Assembly (NCBI RefSeq): GCF_020271745.1
Contig: NZ_CP084296.1
Span: 3,720,001-3,784,000, forward strand
DNA from: Providencia alcalifaciens
Lineage (GTDB): Bacteria; Pseudomonadota; Gammaproteobacteria; Enterobacterales; Enterobacteriaceae
Direction: 5' to 3'
Length of the DNA stretch: 64,000 nt
In this document: in pieces, positions 50,139 through 63,438 of the stretch
Position numbering within the stretch: the first letter of the stretch is position 1
How the letters are laid out: each line of letters opens with the position of its first letter
Program-made: the position numbers and the translations under genes
Notes under the pieces: model-generated
Seen by the model: the letters and a program-made list of their open reading frames with translations, nothing else
Databases searched by the model: none
What the model was told of the DNA's origin: nothing

Positions 50139-50580
50139 ACCCAATGTTACCGTTGCCACCATTGTCCATGCCCAAGGGCGTTTTTTAGTGGTCGAAGAGT
50201 GGGTTAATAACAAACCCACATGGAATCAACCCGCAGGACACCTTGAAGCCGATGAAACATTAGTGCAAGCTGCCGCGCGTGAACTTTATGAAGAGACTGG
50301 CATTATTGGTGAACCCCAAGCATTAATTAAAATTCACCAGTGGGTAGCCCCCGATAACACCCAATTTATTCGCGTCTTATTTTCCCTTGAGTTGGATACT
50401 CCCTGCGAAACCCATCCCCATGATGATGATATCAGCGCTTGTCATTGGGTTAACGCAGACGAAATTCTGACTAGCCAATGCCTTCGCTCCCCTTTAGTGG
50501 CCCAAAGTATCCGCTGCTACCAAGAAGGTACTCGCTATCCTTTGAGCGTTTTAGCCGCCTTCGGTGATCATTACGAGTAA
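50131..50580 (+). CDS. nudJ: Nudix phosphatase NudJ
   Basis: 149 residues. Nudix box [22 protein letters not shown]. NudJ hydrolyses HMP-PP and nucleoside di/triphosphates in E. coli. The start appears to be TTG, with GGAGGT at proper spacing and the sequence (M)FKPNVTVA that matches the normal N-terminus; no ATG fits. This follows from overlap with the rluE stop. Confidence 0.93.
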   Translation: MFKPNVTVATIVHAQGRFLVVEEWVNNKPTWNQPAGHLEADETLVQAAARELYEETGIIGEPQALIKIHQWVAPDNTQFIRVLFSLELDTPCETHPHDDDISACHWVNADEILTSQCLRSPLVAQSIRCYQEGTRYPLSVLAAFGDHYE

Positions 50581-50624
50581 CATTATTCTCCTAATGCTGG
50601 TGCAACAAGGGGGCAACGTGCTAG

Positions 50625-51785
<1,161 letters not shown>

Positions 51786-51787
51786 AT

Positions 51788-53802
<2,015 letters not shown>

Positions 53803-53816
53803 TCAATAATGATTAA

Positions 53817-53846
53817 AACAGGTGGCATTCAGTCACCTGTTTTTTC
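53817..53846 (+). terminator. Terminator after purB
   Basis: AACAGGTG (53817-53824) pairs with CACCTGTT (53834-53841), followed by a T-run. Confidence 0.9.
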
Positions 53847-53992
53847 TTATTTCCCAGGACATCTCAGATTCGATTATTTTTCCGATCTGTTTGACTTATA
53901 TTTAGTTAAGACCTTGTTCCCTATCCCATCTATTTCTACCATACTCATTATAATATTCTCATTTGCATGCTTTCTTTATGTGAGGTTCTCAG

Positions 53993-54667
53993 ATGCGCAT
54001 TCTTATCGTCGAAGATAATGCCCTACTTCGTCACCATTTAACGGTTCAACTCAAAGAATTAGGTCATCAGGTGGATTCTGCTGAAGATGCAAAAGAAGCA
54101 GACTATTTTCTGAATGAAAGTCATCCCGATATCGCGGTAGTGGATTTAGGTCTTCCTGATGAAGATGGGCTTTCCATGATCAAACGCTGGCGCAGCAACC
54201 ATGTTAGTATTCCGCTTCTCGTCTTAACCGCACGAGAAAGCTGGCAAGAAAAGGTTCAAGCTCTCAATAGTGGCGCAGATGACTATGTCACCAAACCCTT
54301 TCAATTAGAAGAGCTGGTTGCTCGAATGCAAGCGTTGATGCGCCGTAACAGTGGATTAGCTTCCCAAGTGCTTGAACTTGAAAACTTTGTTATTGACCTT
54401 TCCCGTAAAGAATTTACGGTTAATGGCGAGCCGATCAAACTCACTGCATTTGAATACACGATTATTGAAACCTTGCTGCGCAATAATGGGAAAGTGGTCA
54501 GCAAAGACTCCCTTATGCGCCAGCTCTATCCAGATGCAGAATTACGCGAAAGCCACACTATCGATGTGCTTATGGGGCGTTTGCGTAAAAAGATCCAACA
54601 GTTCCATTCCCAAGAGGTGATTGTGACTGTTCGAGGTCAAGGCTATCGTTTCGATGTGAACAACTGA
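53993..54667 (+). CDS. phoP: Response regulator PhoP
   Basis: 224 residues. Receiver domain with phospho-acceptor Asp in VVDLGLP (about residue 51), Thr in LTARE and Lys in DDYVTKPF. An OmpR-type winged helix follows ([16 protein letters not shown]). With PhoQ it responds to low Mg2+, acid and cationic peptides, and controls LPS-modification genes. phoQ starts one base after the phoP stop. Confidence 0.96.
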   Translation: MRILIVEDNALLRHHLTVQLKELGHQVDSAEDAKEADYFLNESHPDIAVVDLGLPDEDGLSMIKRWRSNHVSIPLLVLTARESWQEKVQALNSGADDYVTKPFQLEELVARMQALMRRNSGLASQVLELENFVIDLSRKEFTVNGEPIKLTAFEYTIIETLLRNNGKVVSKDSLMRQLYPDAELRESHTIDVLMGRLRKKIQQFHSQEVIVTVRGQGYRFDVNN

Positions 54668-54668
54668 T

Positions 54669-56126
54669 ATGAAACTGAGTAAATTTAGGTTCAAACCCCT
54701 CTCTTTACAGGCGCGTTTTATTTGTGCGACGTCAGCCGTGATCCTGGCGCTAACCCTTGCTTATGGGATTGTGGCTGTTGTGGGTTATTTGGTGAGTTTT
54801 GACCGAACGACCTATACCCTGCTACGTAGCCAAAGTAACCTAATTTACAGCCTTGCGCAGTGGCAAGATAATAAAATTGATATTCAAGTTCCCCCAAACT
54901 TTACGTTGAACAACCCCTCGTTGATCATTATTTATGATAAAAATGGGCAAACCGTCTGGCGCCAACGTGAAGTCCCCAGCGTCGAGCGTCTCATTAAACT
55001 CGAATGGTTAAAAAAGAATGGGCTATACGAAATTGATACCGATTTCGATGAAACACGCCAATTAATGAACAATAACCCAGACTACAGCCATCGACTCAAT
55101 GATATTGATAATATCGATGAGCCATTAACTCACTCCGTTTCAGTTAACCAGTATTTAGAAACTGAAACCATGCCAGCACTGACGATTGTCGTCGTCGATA
55201 CGTTACCTCAAGACTTACAAAGCACTGGCGTTGTCTGGGACTGGTTTGGTTACGTGTTACTCGCTAACTTTATACTGGTGATCCCGCTGTTATGGCTCGC
55301 GGCCTATTGGAGTGTGCGCCCCATTAAATCACTGATTTCGCAACTTAGTAGTCTTGAAAAAGGTGAGCGAGAAACGCTGGATGAAAACCCACCAGCAGAG
55401 CTGCGAGGCTTAGTGAGGAATTTGAATATTTTGCTGAGCAATGAACGCAAACGCTATAGCAAGTATCGGACTACATTGTCCGATTTAACTCACAGTTTAA
55501 AAACCCCTTTGGCGGTCTTACAATCCACATTGCGACTCCTACGTTCCGGTAAGCAAATGACCATCGAGCAAGCAGAGCCTATCATGTTGGAACAGATAGG
55601 ACGCATTTCTCAGCAAGTTGGCTACTATTTACATCGCGCCTCAAACCAAGGAGATGAAAACCTGATGCTACGGGAAATCGCATCGGTGCCTTCTATCTTA
55701 GATAGCCTCTCTAGCGCACTGCATAAAGTGTATCTAAACAAAGGTGTCTCCATCACCGTCGATATCTCCCCTGAAATCACATGGTTAGGTCAGCCCAATG
55801 ATTTTATGGAAGTGATGGGCAATATTATGGAAAACGCCTGTAAATATTGCCTTGAGTTTGTGGAAGTCACCGCCCTTGCCGATCATAATAGCCTAACCAT
55901 TTTTGTGGATGACGATGGTCCTGGCGTTCCCGAAAGTAAACGCAGCATGATATTTATGCGTGGGCAACGCGCTGATACTCTTCGACCGGGGCAAGGTTTA
56001 GGGCTCTCGATAGCGGTGGATATCATCGACCAATATGATGGCGAAATTACCATTTCAGATAGCCCACTTGGTGGTGCCCGCGTCGCCGTCACCTTTAGGC
56101 AGCAAGCGGTGATTGAAGATAGTTAG
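54669..56126 (+). CDS. phoQ: Sensor kinase PhoQ
   Basis: 485 residues. Two membrane helices (about 20-42 and 190-212) flank a periplasmic PAS-like sensor. HAMP is followed by the H-box LSDLTHSLKTPLAVL and the ATPase boxes (NIMENACKY, DDDGPGVPES, GQGLGLSIAVDI). The periplasmic acidic cluster that E. coli uses for Mg2+ and peptide sensing (EVRDDDDDAE) is here the less acidic LNDIDNIDEPL. Confidence 0.95.
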   Translation: MKLSKFRFKPLSLQARFICATSAVILALTLAYGIVAVVGYLVSFDRTTYTLLRSQSNLIYSLAQWQDNKIDIQVPPNFTLNNPSLIIIYDKNGQTVWRQREVPSVERLIKLEWLKKNGLYEIDTDFDETRQLMNNNPDYSHRLNDIDNIDEPLTHSVSVNQYLETETMPALTIVVVDTLPQDLQSTGVVWDWFGYVLLANFILVIPLLWLAAYWSVRPIKSLISQLSSLEKGERETLDENPPAELRGLVRNLNILLSNERKRYSKYRTTLSDLTHSLKTPLAVLQSTLRLLRSGKQMTIEQAEPIMLEQIGRISQQVGYYLHRASNQGDENLMLREIASVPSILDSLSSALHKVYLNKGVSITVDISPEITWLGQPNDFMEVMGNIMENACKYCLEFVEVTALADHNSLTIFVDDDGPGVPESKRSMIFMRGQRADTLRPGQGLGLSIAVDIIDQYDGEITISDSPLGGARVAVTFRQQAVIEDS

Positions 56127-56282
56127 CCATTGACGAATGATAGCTAAGCCGTAAATGAAGATAATTCGTTCATCCGTATATGAAGATGACTAATCTGTGA
56201 ACTGACGCCCTCTAAGCCCTGTTTTACAATCCATTTCCGGTATACTATTTAGGAAGTTTTGTCATAACTAGGGAACAATAAG

Positions 56283-57407
56283 ATGGATTATAAACTGAAT
56301 CTTGACTGGCAGAGTTTTCTGGACAGTCATTGGCAGAAACGACCTCTGCTTATCAAACAGGGTTTTACGCGTTTTATTGATCCTATCTCGCCTGATGAAC
56401 TCGCGGGATTAGCGATGGAGGATGAGGTTGATAGCCGTTTAGTCAGCCATCAAAACGGGCTCTGGCAAGTCGCCCATGGCCCATTCGAGAGCTACGATCA
56501 TTTAGGTGACGAAAACTGGTCAATCTTAGTGCAAGCGGTTGACCACTGGCACCACCCAAGTGCCCAACTCATGAAACCTTTCCGTGTTCTTTCTGACTGG
56601 CGTATGGATGATTTAATGATCTCCTACTCCGTTCCGGGTGGTGGTGTAGGCCCCCATCTCGACCAATATGATGTATTCATTATTCAAGGCGAAGGTCGTC
56701 GCCACTGGCGTGTTGGGGAAAAGATCCCAATGAAACAACACTCCCCACACCCTGATTTACTGCAAGTACAGCCTTTTGATGCCATTATCGATGAAGAAAT
56801 GGAGCCCGGTGATATCCTGTATATCCCGCCTGGATTCCCCCACGAAGGTTACGCGATTGAGCCATCACTGAATTTCTCTGTCGGCTTCCGGGCGCCCAAT
56901 GCCCGTGAATTAATGAGCAGCTTTGCTGACCATTTAATTTCCAATGAGTTAGGCAGCTACCGTTACAGCGATCCTGACCTTTCTTTCCGTGATAATCCGG
57001 CTGAAATTTTGCAAGGCGAACAAATTAAGCTGCGCGAAATGATGGAATCACTGATTCATGATCCAGAACTATTCCGTAAATGGTTAGGTGAATTTATTTC
57101 TCAATCACGTCATGAGCTGGATTTGGCGCCGCCAGAGCCGCCTTATGAACAAGATGAGATTTATAATTTATTGAAAGACCAGCAAGAAACTCTATATAAA
57201 CTCAATGGGTTGCGCGCTCTTCGTGTTGGTGATCAATTCTTTGTTAACGGTGAGTCTTTAGAGACTAAATGCTACGAAGCCGCAGATAGCCTGTGCCGTT
57301 TCGATGCAGTCAATCATGCAAATCTCGGTGACGCGTTAGACGATGTCAATTTTATTGCATTAATGACAGCATTGATTAATAGCGGATATTGGTATTTTGA
57401 CGACTAA
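56283..57407 (+). CDS. roxA: Ribosomal protein uL16 3-hydroxylase
   Basis: 374 residues. JmjC-type 2-oxoglutarate oxygenase with the iron motif His-x-Asp in GPHLDQYDVF and a distal His in PPGFPHEGYAI. Hydroxylates an Arg of L16. Normal length; order phoQ-roxA-pepT as in related genomes. Confidence 0.94.
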   Translation: MDYKLNLDWQSFLDSHWQKRPLLIKQGFTRFIDPISPDELAGLAMEDEVDSRLVSHQNGLWQVAHGPFESYDHLGDENWSILVQAVDHWHHPSAQLMKPFRVLSDWRMDDLMISYSVPGGGVGPHLDQYDVFIIQGEGRRHWRVGEKIPMKQHSPHPDLLQVQPFDAIIDEEMEPGDILYIPPGFPHEGYAIEPSLNFSVGFRAPNARELMSSFADHLISNELGSYRYSDPDLSFRDNPAEILQGEQIKLREMMESLIHDPELFRKWLGEFISQSRHELDLAPPEPPYEQDEIYNLLKDQQETLYKLNGLRALRVGDQFFVNGESLETKCYEAADSLCRFDAVNHANLGDALDDVNFIALMTALINSGYWYFDD

Positions 57408-57439
57408 TTATGCCTATAATTAACCGCCAATAAACAGCA

Positions 57440-57480
57440 AATGCCCCGAATATCATCACGTTATATCGGGGCATTTTTAT
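57440..57480. terminator. Bidirectional terminator between roxA and pepT
   Basis: AATGCCCCGA (57440-57449) pairs perfectly with TCGGGGCATT (57466-57475), followed by T on both strands. Confidence 0.93.
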
Positions 57481-57512
57481 AGTCATGTTTTATATTAAAA
57501 ATATATCAAAAA

Positions 57513-58757
57513 CTATTTATCGGTATTACGTTTTGCATGGATAGCCGTTAATTCCGCAATTCGCATAATCACGCTCACCGCCTGCTCCATCCCTTCTTGA
57601 GTAATAAACTCATGTTTACTATGGAAATTATAGCCGCCAGTGAAAATATTCGGGCATGGTAAGCCTCGGTATGATAACTGCGCACCGTCCGTTCCCCCAC
57701 GGATAGGCTTGATAACCGGTTCAATACCGCAATCCAGCATCGCTTGTTTGGCTAATTCAACAACATGCGGATATTTCATCACTTCTTTATGCATATTGTA
57801 GTAGCTGTCATCCAATGTCAGCTCGATATAGCAGCTTGGGTGCAACCCTTCACCCACTTTTTCCGCGATACGAATAATATTTTTCTTTCTCGCTTCAAAA
57901 TTGACTAAGTCAAAATCACGGATAATGTAGTTCATTTCCGCTTTTTCCACGTTACCCTTAATGGACGTTAGGTGATAAAAACCTTCATAACCTTCCGTAT
58001 TTTCAGGTGTTTCCTCCGGCGGTAACATGGAATGAATTCGCGCTGCTAAACCCAACGCATTGACCATCACACCTTTGGCACTACCAGGATGAGTATTGTT
58101 ACCCACAATTTTAATAGAGACGTTGGCAGCGTTAAAATTTTCGAATTCAAGTTCACCTACGCCACCACCATCAACGGTATAAGCCCAGCGAGCATCAAAC
58201 TCTTTAAAATCGATATGTTGAGCACCTCGACCGATTTCTTCATCTGGCGTAAAGGCAACGCAGATTTTTCCATGTGGAACATTTAACCCTTCTAAACGCA
58301 CAATCGCGGTAATAATTTCTGCAATACCCGCTTTATCATCCGCCCCTAATAAGGTTTTGCCATCGGTCATGATTAGCGTCTTGCCAATCATTTCGTGCAA
58401 TACAGGGAACATAACAGGGGATAAAACTTCATCACCAATGCCTAGAGCAATATCTCCACCACGATAATTCTCAAGAACTTGCGGGCACACATTTTTGCCC
58501 GAATAATCTGGGGCGGTATCCAAATGCGAAATGAAGCCTATTGCGGGTACATCCCAATCAACATTGGATGGTATGATAGCCGTTAAACAGCCGTGTTCCG
58601 ACAGCGTCACTTTTTCAAAGCCAAGGATGCTCAGTTCTTTGGCTAACGCGCGGGCAAATTTTAGCTGGCCTGTGCTACTAGGTACTGTTTTTGCATTCAG
58701 TTTTGATTGTGTATCAAACGCAGTGTATTCAAAAAACCGCTCCAAGAGTTTGTCCAT
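57513..58757 (-). CDS. pepT: Peptidase T (tripeptidase)
   Basis: 414 residues, M20 family. Di-zinc ligands: His and Asp in [10 protein letters not shown], Asp in [11 protein letters not shown], Glu pair in TPDEEIGRG, Asp in TVDGG and His in HSKHEF. Cleaves N-terminal residues of tripeptides. Full length; no FNR box of the E. coli kind was recognised upstream. Confidence 0.96.
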   Translation of the reverse strand: MDKLLERFFEYTAFDTQSKLNAKTVPSSTGQLKFARALAKELSILGFEKVTLSEHGCLTAIIPSNVDWDVPAIGFISHLDTAPDYSGKNVCPQVLENYRGGDIALGIGDEVLSPVMFPVLHEMIGKTLIMTDGKTLLGADDKAGIAEIITAIVRLEGLNVPHGKICVAFTPDEEIGRGAQHIDFKEFDARWAYTVDGGGVGELEFENFNAANVSIKIVGNNTHPGSAKGVMVNALGLAARIHSMLPPEETPENTEGYEGFYHLTSIKGNVEKAEMNYIIRDFDLVNFEARKKNIIRIAEKVGEGLHPSCYIELTLDDSYYNMHKEVMKYPHVVELAKQAMLDCGIEPVIKPIRGGTDGAQLSYRGLPCPNIFTGGYNFHSKHEFITQEGMEQAVSVIMRIAELTAIHAKRNTDK

Positions 58758-58987
58758 ACTTCCTCCCCCTAAATATCAATGGGGACATTATGGGAAAGAT
58801 CACAGAAACAATTATTGTTTCAAATCAGATTTGCAGCTAAAGAGTGAGGAAGATAACTAATTAATTTAATTTATTGTTCCTTTTGGGCTGCACTTTTGGA
58901 TAACGAAACACGTTAAGTACCATGTTATATAATGACTATCTTATATCACTAAATACGCGATAGCATGATTTCTAAGGTGGGAATACG

Positions 58988-59698
58988 ATGGCAAAAACAT
59001 TTTTAATTTACGGTGTCAGTAAAGGGTTAGGTAAAGCATTAGTTGAGGGAGTGCCCGACCAAACTGATACTGTGTACGGTGTTTCTCGCTCTAAACCACC
59101 TTTTAGCGATGCGCAATTTCACTGGATACTGGCTGATCTTAGTGATACGCAATCAGCCTCAATCATCAAAAAACATCTAGGCGAAAAACCCATTGATACC
59201 CTAATTTATAATGTCGGTATTTGGGAAAAGCTCGCCTTTACTGAAGAATATGATTTCGAGTCCACCAGCGATACTGAATTACTCACCATGATCCAAACCA
59301 ACATCAGTGCCTGCCTGTTAAATTTGAAAGCACTACTCAGCAACTTGCGTTTAGGAACCAATAGTAAAATTATTTTAATTGGCTCTACGTGGGGATTGGA
59401 TAATCATAATGGCAAAGAAGTCACCTTTAGCGCAACCAAATATGCCTTGCGTGGAATTGTGCAATCACTGAGAGAAACCTTACGCCAAGATAATATCGGT
59501 ATTTCTATTTTGAACTTAGGTTATCTCGCCACGGAATATCCATTATCCATGCCAGTTGATGAGGTGATTGCCAACAGTGAAGGTACGTTAATTCCACTGC
59601 AAGATGTGGTGAATGCCGTGCGCTTTATTCTTAGCACCAGCAGCGCCACCTGTGTAAAAGAAATTACCATGCCTGCCATGTTGGATGGCAACGTGTGA
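58988..59698 (+). CDS. Short-chain dehydrogenase-like protein lacking the catalytic Tyr
   Basis: 236 residues, Rossmann fold: cofactor loop YGVSKGLGKAL, the strand LIYNVGIWEK in place of NNAG, and Ser in ILIGSTWG. The usual YxxxK is FSATK here, so the catalytic Tyr is Phe while the Lys remains. Either it has another chemistry or it acts as a binding protein. Well-marked terminator downstream. Substrate unknown. Confidence 0.8.
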   Translation: MAKTFLIYGVSKGLGKALVEGVPDQTDTVYGVSRSKPPFSDAQFHWILADLSDTQSASIIKKHLGEKPIDTLIYNVGIWEKLAFTEEYDFESTSDTELLTMIQTNISACLLNLKALLSNLRLGTNSKIILIGSTWGLDNHNGKEVTFSATKYALRGIVQSLRETLRQDNIGISILNLGYLATEYPLSMPVDEVIANSEGTLIPLQDVVNAVRFILSTSSATCVKEITMPAMLDGNV

Positions 59699-59713
59699 TA
59701 TCCGCCATAAAAG

Positions 59714-59740
59714 AGGGAGCCAAAGCTCCCTTTTATTTTT
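59714..59740 (+). terminator. Terminator after the SDR-like gene
   Basis: AGGGAGC (59714-59720) pairs with GCTCCCT (59725-59731), followed by a T-rich stretch. Confidence 0.88.
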
Positions 59741-60566
59741 ATTCTTCGTTAGTTAACTTTGCCAGCAAATCATCCACATATTCACTGACCACTTTACTCG
59801 CCAACCCATAATGGCGTTCTTCAAATTCACTTTCCACTTGGCTTGGTTCTAAATTCAATTGTACGGTATGAGCGCCTTGTAAACGCGCCTCATGCACAAA
59901 ACCTGCTGCAGGATAAACATGCCCCGATGTCCCGATGGAAATAAACAGCGTGGCTTCCCCAAGGGCTTGGTAGATCCTGTCCATTTCAAATGGCATCTCA
60001 CCAAACCACACAATATGTGGGCGTAATGGCTGTGGGAACTGGCAGCAGTGGCAACGCTCTTCTACGGATAAATCCTCTTTCCATTCGAGGACTTGGTTTG
60101 ACCAACTACAGCGCACTTTTAATAATTCACCGTGCATATGCACCACGCGCTTACTACCAGCACGCTCATGTAAATTATCAATATTTTGAGTCACTAGCAG
60201 GAATCTATCCCCTAGCGCTTGCTCTAATTTTGCTAATGCGTAGTGCGCTGCATTCGGTTGAATATTCTCTTGTTGCAGTTGGCGACGACGTTCATTGTAA
60301 AAGCGCTGAACTAATTGTGGATCACGGGCAAAGCCCTCAGGCGTTGCCACATCTTCCACGCGATGCTCTTCCCATAAACCCTCTGCCGAACGGAAGGTTT
60401 GAATACCTGACTCCGCAGAAATACCCGCGCCGGTTAATACAACCACGTTAATGTTTTGCATATTCAGCAGTCTATTATCAATGTAATAAGAACGATTACG
60501 AAGTCGCTGACGGCGTTTACATTTATTTTTACTTATTTTTTTCAATCTACGGCGAAATCGCAACAT
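59739..60566 (-). CDS. cobB: NAD-dependent deacylase CobB (sirtuin)
   Basis: 275 residues for the long form, with the basic N-terminal extension ([22 protein letters not shown]) typical of enterobacterial CobB; a short form could start at the internal ATG 60461. NAD site [27 protein letters not shown], catalytic His in HMHGELLK, Cys for zinc in CHCC. Removes acetyl and succinyl groups from lysines. Confidence 0.95.
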   Translation of the reverse strand: MLRFRRRLKKISKNKCKRRQRLRNRSYYIDNRLLNMQNINVVVLTGAGISAESGIQTFRSAEGLWEEHRVEDVATPEGFARDPQLVQRFYNERRRQLQQENIQPNAAHYALAKLEQALGDRFLLVTQNIDNLHERAGSKRVVHMHGELLKVRCSWSNQVLEWKEDLSVEERCHCCQFPQPLRPHIVWFGEMPFEMDRIYQALGEATLFISIGTSGHVYPAAGFVHEARLQGAHTVQLNLEPSQVESEFEERHYGLASKVVSEYVDDLLAKLTNEE

Positions 60567-60856
60567 CGGAAATTTCCTTTCATCCTTGCTTGCAGTGAAT
60601 TTGTCGGTGTAAAAAGTAAAAGTATAAACATGGCAAATTATGTTATTTATACATAATTTGGATAGTAACATACTAAAACCCATCACCTCCTGCAAAGTAA
60701 AACAAATATCTCAATAACCTCGATTTAATAACTTTTTTATCATCAAAAAGACATTTTTTTCACTTTCAGATGACAAAAAACTTTATCCCCATCACACCTA
60801 ACCGCTAAAATAACCCTCATCTTACTATTTTGATTTCTCTTATTTGAAGGATTTGC

Positions 60857-61354
60857 ATGGAAAAGTTTTTTGAAAGAATGATGTACGCTTCACGTTGGAT
60901 CCTTGCGCCCATTTATTTGGGGCTATCGCTGACACTACTGGCGTTGACTATCAAATTTTTCCAAGAAGTATTTCACATTCTGCCAAGCATTTTTAGCATT
61001 CCAGAATCTGATTTGATCCTCACGCTGCTATCGCTCATTGATATGGCGCTGGTGGGTGGATTACTGGTGATGGTGATGTTCTCAGGTTACGAAAACTTCG
61101 TCTCCCAATTAAATTTGTCTGAGCATCATGAAAAGCTGAATTGGATTGGTACCATGGATGCGACGTCACTGAAAAATAAAGTGGCAGCCTCCATTGTCGC
61201 CATCTCATCTATCCACTTATTAAAGATTTTTATGAACCTCAAAAACGTCGAAAACGATAAGTTGATGTGGTACGTGATCCTTCATTTAACTTTCGTGCTG
61301 TCAGCGTTTGTGATGGGTTATTTGGATAAAATGACCAAGAAAGCTAAGTATTAG
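60857..61354 (+). CDS. YqhA family (UPF0114) membrane protein
   Basis: 165 residues with three to four membrane helices. It begins [18 protein letters not shown], typical of UPF0114, and has [22 protein letters not shown]. Function is not established. The ATG follows AAGGA. Confidence 0.88.
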   Translation: MEKFFERMMYASRWILAPIYLGLSLTLLALTIKFFQEVFHILPSIFSIPESDLILTLLSLIDMALVGGLLVMVMFSGYENFVSQLNLSEHHEKLNWIGTMDATSLKNKVAASIVAISSIHLLKIFMNLKNVENDKLMWYVILHLTFVLSAFVMGYLDKMTKKAKY

Positions 61355-61383
61355 TCTGCCGTAATACGTTTATTTCTGCATTC

Positions 61384-61412
61384 AAAAGGGGGCGAAGAAA
61401 AGCTCCCTTTTT
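61384..61412 (+). terminator. Terminator after the YqhA-like gene
   Basis: AAAAGGGGGC pairs with GCTCCCTTTT with one mismatch, followed by T. Confidence 0.8.
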
Positions 61413-61577
61413 GTTAGATTACTTACCGCTGTGGGGTTATCTTCTTTTGGCAGTTAGATCCTCCAAAATCATCGCTGATTGCTTTGTATCCCTTAACATT
61501 ATATCCAGCCGCCCATCATTTCATATGTTACTATTCACTCACCTAATCCATCATTTAAAACAGCATTGGATAACAGA

Positions 61578-62129
61578 ATGAGTGACCATTTTGTCGGGAA
61601 ATTTGAAGCCGAAATTAAATTTAAATTACCCAATTCTGACTCTTTTCTTAAACAGCTTATCAATAATAACGCTGAAGCATTTACTGTAAATAATCATGAA
61701 GTTGATGACTTTTTTGACTATCAAAATGGGCAATTAGCCGCGCAAAATATCAGTATGTCCGTGCGAGAAATGACACCCTCTGGCATTAAGTTGTGGATAG
61801 TCAAAGGCCCTAGTAGCTCCGAGTGTAAAGCGATTGATATTGCAGACTGCCAACATGTCAAAAACATGCTGAGCACCTTGGGATATCAATGTTACCTAAC
61901 GATTGCTAAACAACGCAGCATCTATTTTCTGGATGATATTCATATCACTATTGATTACTTAGAAGGTATTGGTTGGTTTGCGGAATTCGCGATCATGACG
62001 GACGATGAGAGTGAGTTAGACAACTTGTACACCAAATTACTGTCTACTGCGCAACACTATGGTTTTACAGAAGCATTAATTGAAACTCGCAGCTATAAGC
62101 AGATGTACCTTGAGAGTTTGGTTAAATAA
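61578..62129 (+). CDS. CYTH-domain protein (class IV adenylate cyclase-like)
   Basis: 183 residues. EAEIKFKL near residue 10 is the ExExK signature of the CYTH tunnel fold, with further charged strands (MSVREMTPSGIKLWIVKG, ITIDYLEGIGWFAEF). Members make cAMP or hydrolyse triphosphates. Similar in size to CyaB. ATG chosen over an upstream TTG. Confidence 0.8.
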   Translation: MSDHFVGKFEAEIKFKLPNSDSFLKQLINNNAEAFTVNNHEVDDFFDYQNGQLAAQNISMSVREMTPSGIKLWIVKGPSSSECKAIDIADCQHVKNMLSTLGYQCYLTIAKQRSIYFLDDIHITIDYLEGIGWFAEFAIMTDDESELDNLYTKLLSTAQHYGFTEALIETRSYKQMYLESLVK

Positions 62130-62157
62130 TGTCGCGTTAAATAATATTCGATGACAA

Positions 62158-62186
62158 AAGGCGCGACTGTCACCACTCGCGCCTTG
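62158..62186. terminator. Terminator between the CYTH gene and lolE
   Basis: AAGGCGCGA (62158-62166) pairs with TCGCGCCTT (62177-62185) between converging genes. Confidence 0.82.
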
Positions 62187-62190
62187 TTGA

Positions 62191-63438
62191 TCACTGACCG
62201 CTTAGAATACGCGCCGGATCTAGCTTACTTGCGCGTCTTGCTGGATACCAGCTGGCTAATAAGCTCAGAACAACCGTGGTGAACAGCACGTAAATCACAT
62301 CCATTACATGCAGTTCAGAAGGCAGGAAATCTATAAAGTAGACATCCCCTGATAGGATAGGATGACCGATAACCACTTCAAGTCCCTTAATCATGGTGGT
62401 TAAATTCAGGGAGATTAATACCCCCAGCACCACGCCGATAAGTGAACCAACCAGCCCCCCGATTAACCCATACCACAGGAAGATAGCGCGAATTTGTCTA
62501 TCTTTTGCCCCTAATGTCCGCAGAACCGCAATATCGCTGCTTTTATCTTTGACTGCCATCACGAGCGTGGAGACGATATTAAAACAAGCAACCCCGATGA
62601 CTAAAATCATCGCTAAATACATGACACTGCGAACCACTTGAATGTCGTTGTACATATAGCCGTAATCGCCAATCCAGCTTTTCACCACCACATGATGCAT
62701 GGTTTTCAGCCCAGCGTCATACACCACTTTATCGGCTTCGAAAGGATCTTTAGCTTTAATTTCAAAACCGCTAATGCCGTTTCCATAACCGAGATATTCC
62801 TGTGCATCCGCCAGCGGAACTAAGGCGAGCTGATGGTCGAGCAATCCACTTAAGCGAAAAATCCCCGTCACTTGGACACGAATACGCTTAGGCTGCTGAA
62901 TTTTCATGCTGTCATCGGTATTTGGGATCATAATCGTCACCCAATCCCCGACTTTCACGTTCAGCGAATTCGCCACCCCTTGCCCTAAAATGATCGACTG
63001 CTTACCCGCTTCAAAATGTTGCCACGCATCATTTAGGATAAACTCAGGCAATGCACTGACTTGGGATTCTGTTTCGTGAGAAACACCCATAATCTGGATG
63101 GCTTTAAGATTCGCGCCGCGCTCAAGTAGCCCCGTGAAATTCACATAGGGACTGACCCCTTGTACACCCGGCGTTTTGCGGATCACATTTTGCGCGAACT
63201 CCCAATCCTGATAAGGGGCTTCAACGGCGTAAATTTGCCCGTGAGGCACCACGGAAAGAACACGGTTATTTAATTCTCGCTCAAAGCCATTCATGGCGCT
63301 TAAGCCGATAATTAATACCGCAACACCTAAAACAATCCCAAGAGTCGAGACAATCGATACCAAAGACACCAGGCCTGTCCTACGGCGTCCTCGGCTAAAT
63401 CGCAATGCCGCTAGTAGCGTCAGAGGCATTTTAATCAT
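62191..63438 (-). CDS. lolE: Lipoprotein-releasing ABC permease LolE
   Basis: 415 residues. N-terminal helix with [23 protein letters not shown], large periplasmic domain, three C-terminal helices with [26 protein letters not shown]. Partner of LolC and LolD; extracts outer-membrane lipoproteins. It starts overlapping the lolD stop. An alternative start is MPLTLL 9 bases later. Confidence 0.95.
   Translation of the reverse strand: MIKMPLTLLAALRFSRGRRRTGLVSLVSIVSTLGIVLGVAVLIIGLSAMNGFERELNNRVLSVVPHGQIYAVEAPYQDWEFAQNVIRKTPGVQGVSPYVNFTGLLERGANLKAIQIMGVSHETESQVSALPEFILNDAWQHFEAGKQSIILGQGVANSLNVKVGDWVTIMIPNTDDSMKIQQPKRIRVQVTGIFRLSGLLDHQLALVPLADAQEYLGYGNGISGFEIKAKDPFEADKVVYDAGLKTMHHVVVKSWIGDYGYMYNDIQVVRSVMYLAMILVIGVACFNIVSTLVMAVKDKSSDIAVLRTLGAKDRQIRAIFLWYGLIGGLVGSLIGVVLGVLISLNLTTMIKGLEVVIGHPILSGDVYFIDFLPSELHVMDVIYVLFTTVVLSLLASWYPARRASKLDPARILSGQ

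Noticed and set aside
53888-53904. Possible PhoP box (TGTTTG-N5-TATTTA) upstream of phoP
   Set aside because: The 11-bp repeat step fits, but each hexamer has mismatches and no good -10 follows at the expected place, so it is not listed as a feature.
53809-54018. Open frame of 69 codons between purB and phoP
   Set aside because: It runs through the purB terminator and into phoP, with no ribosome site; it is non-coding DNA.
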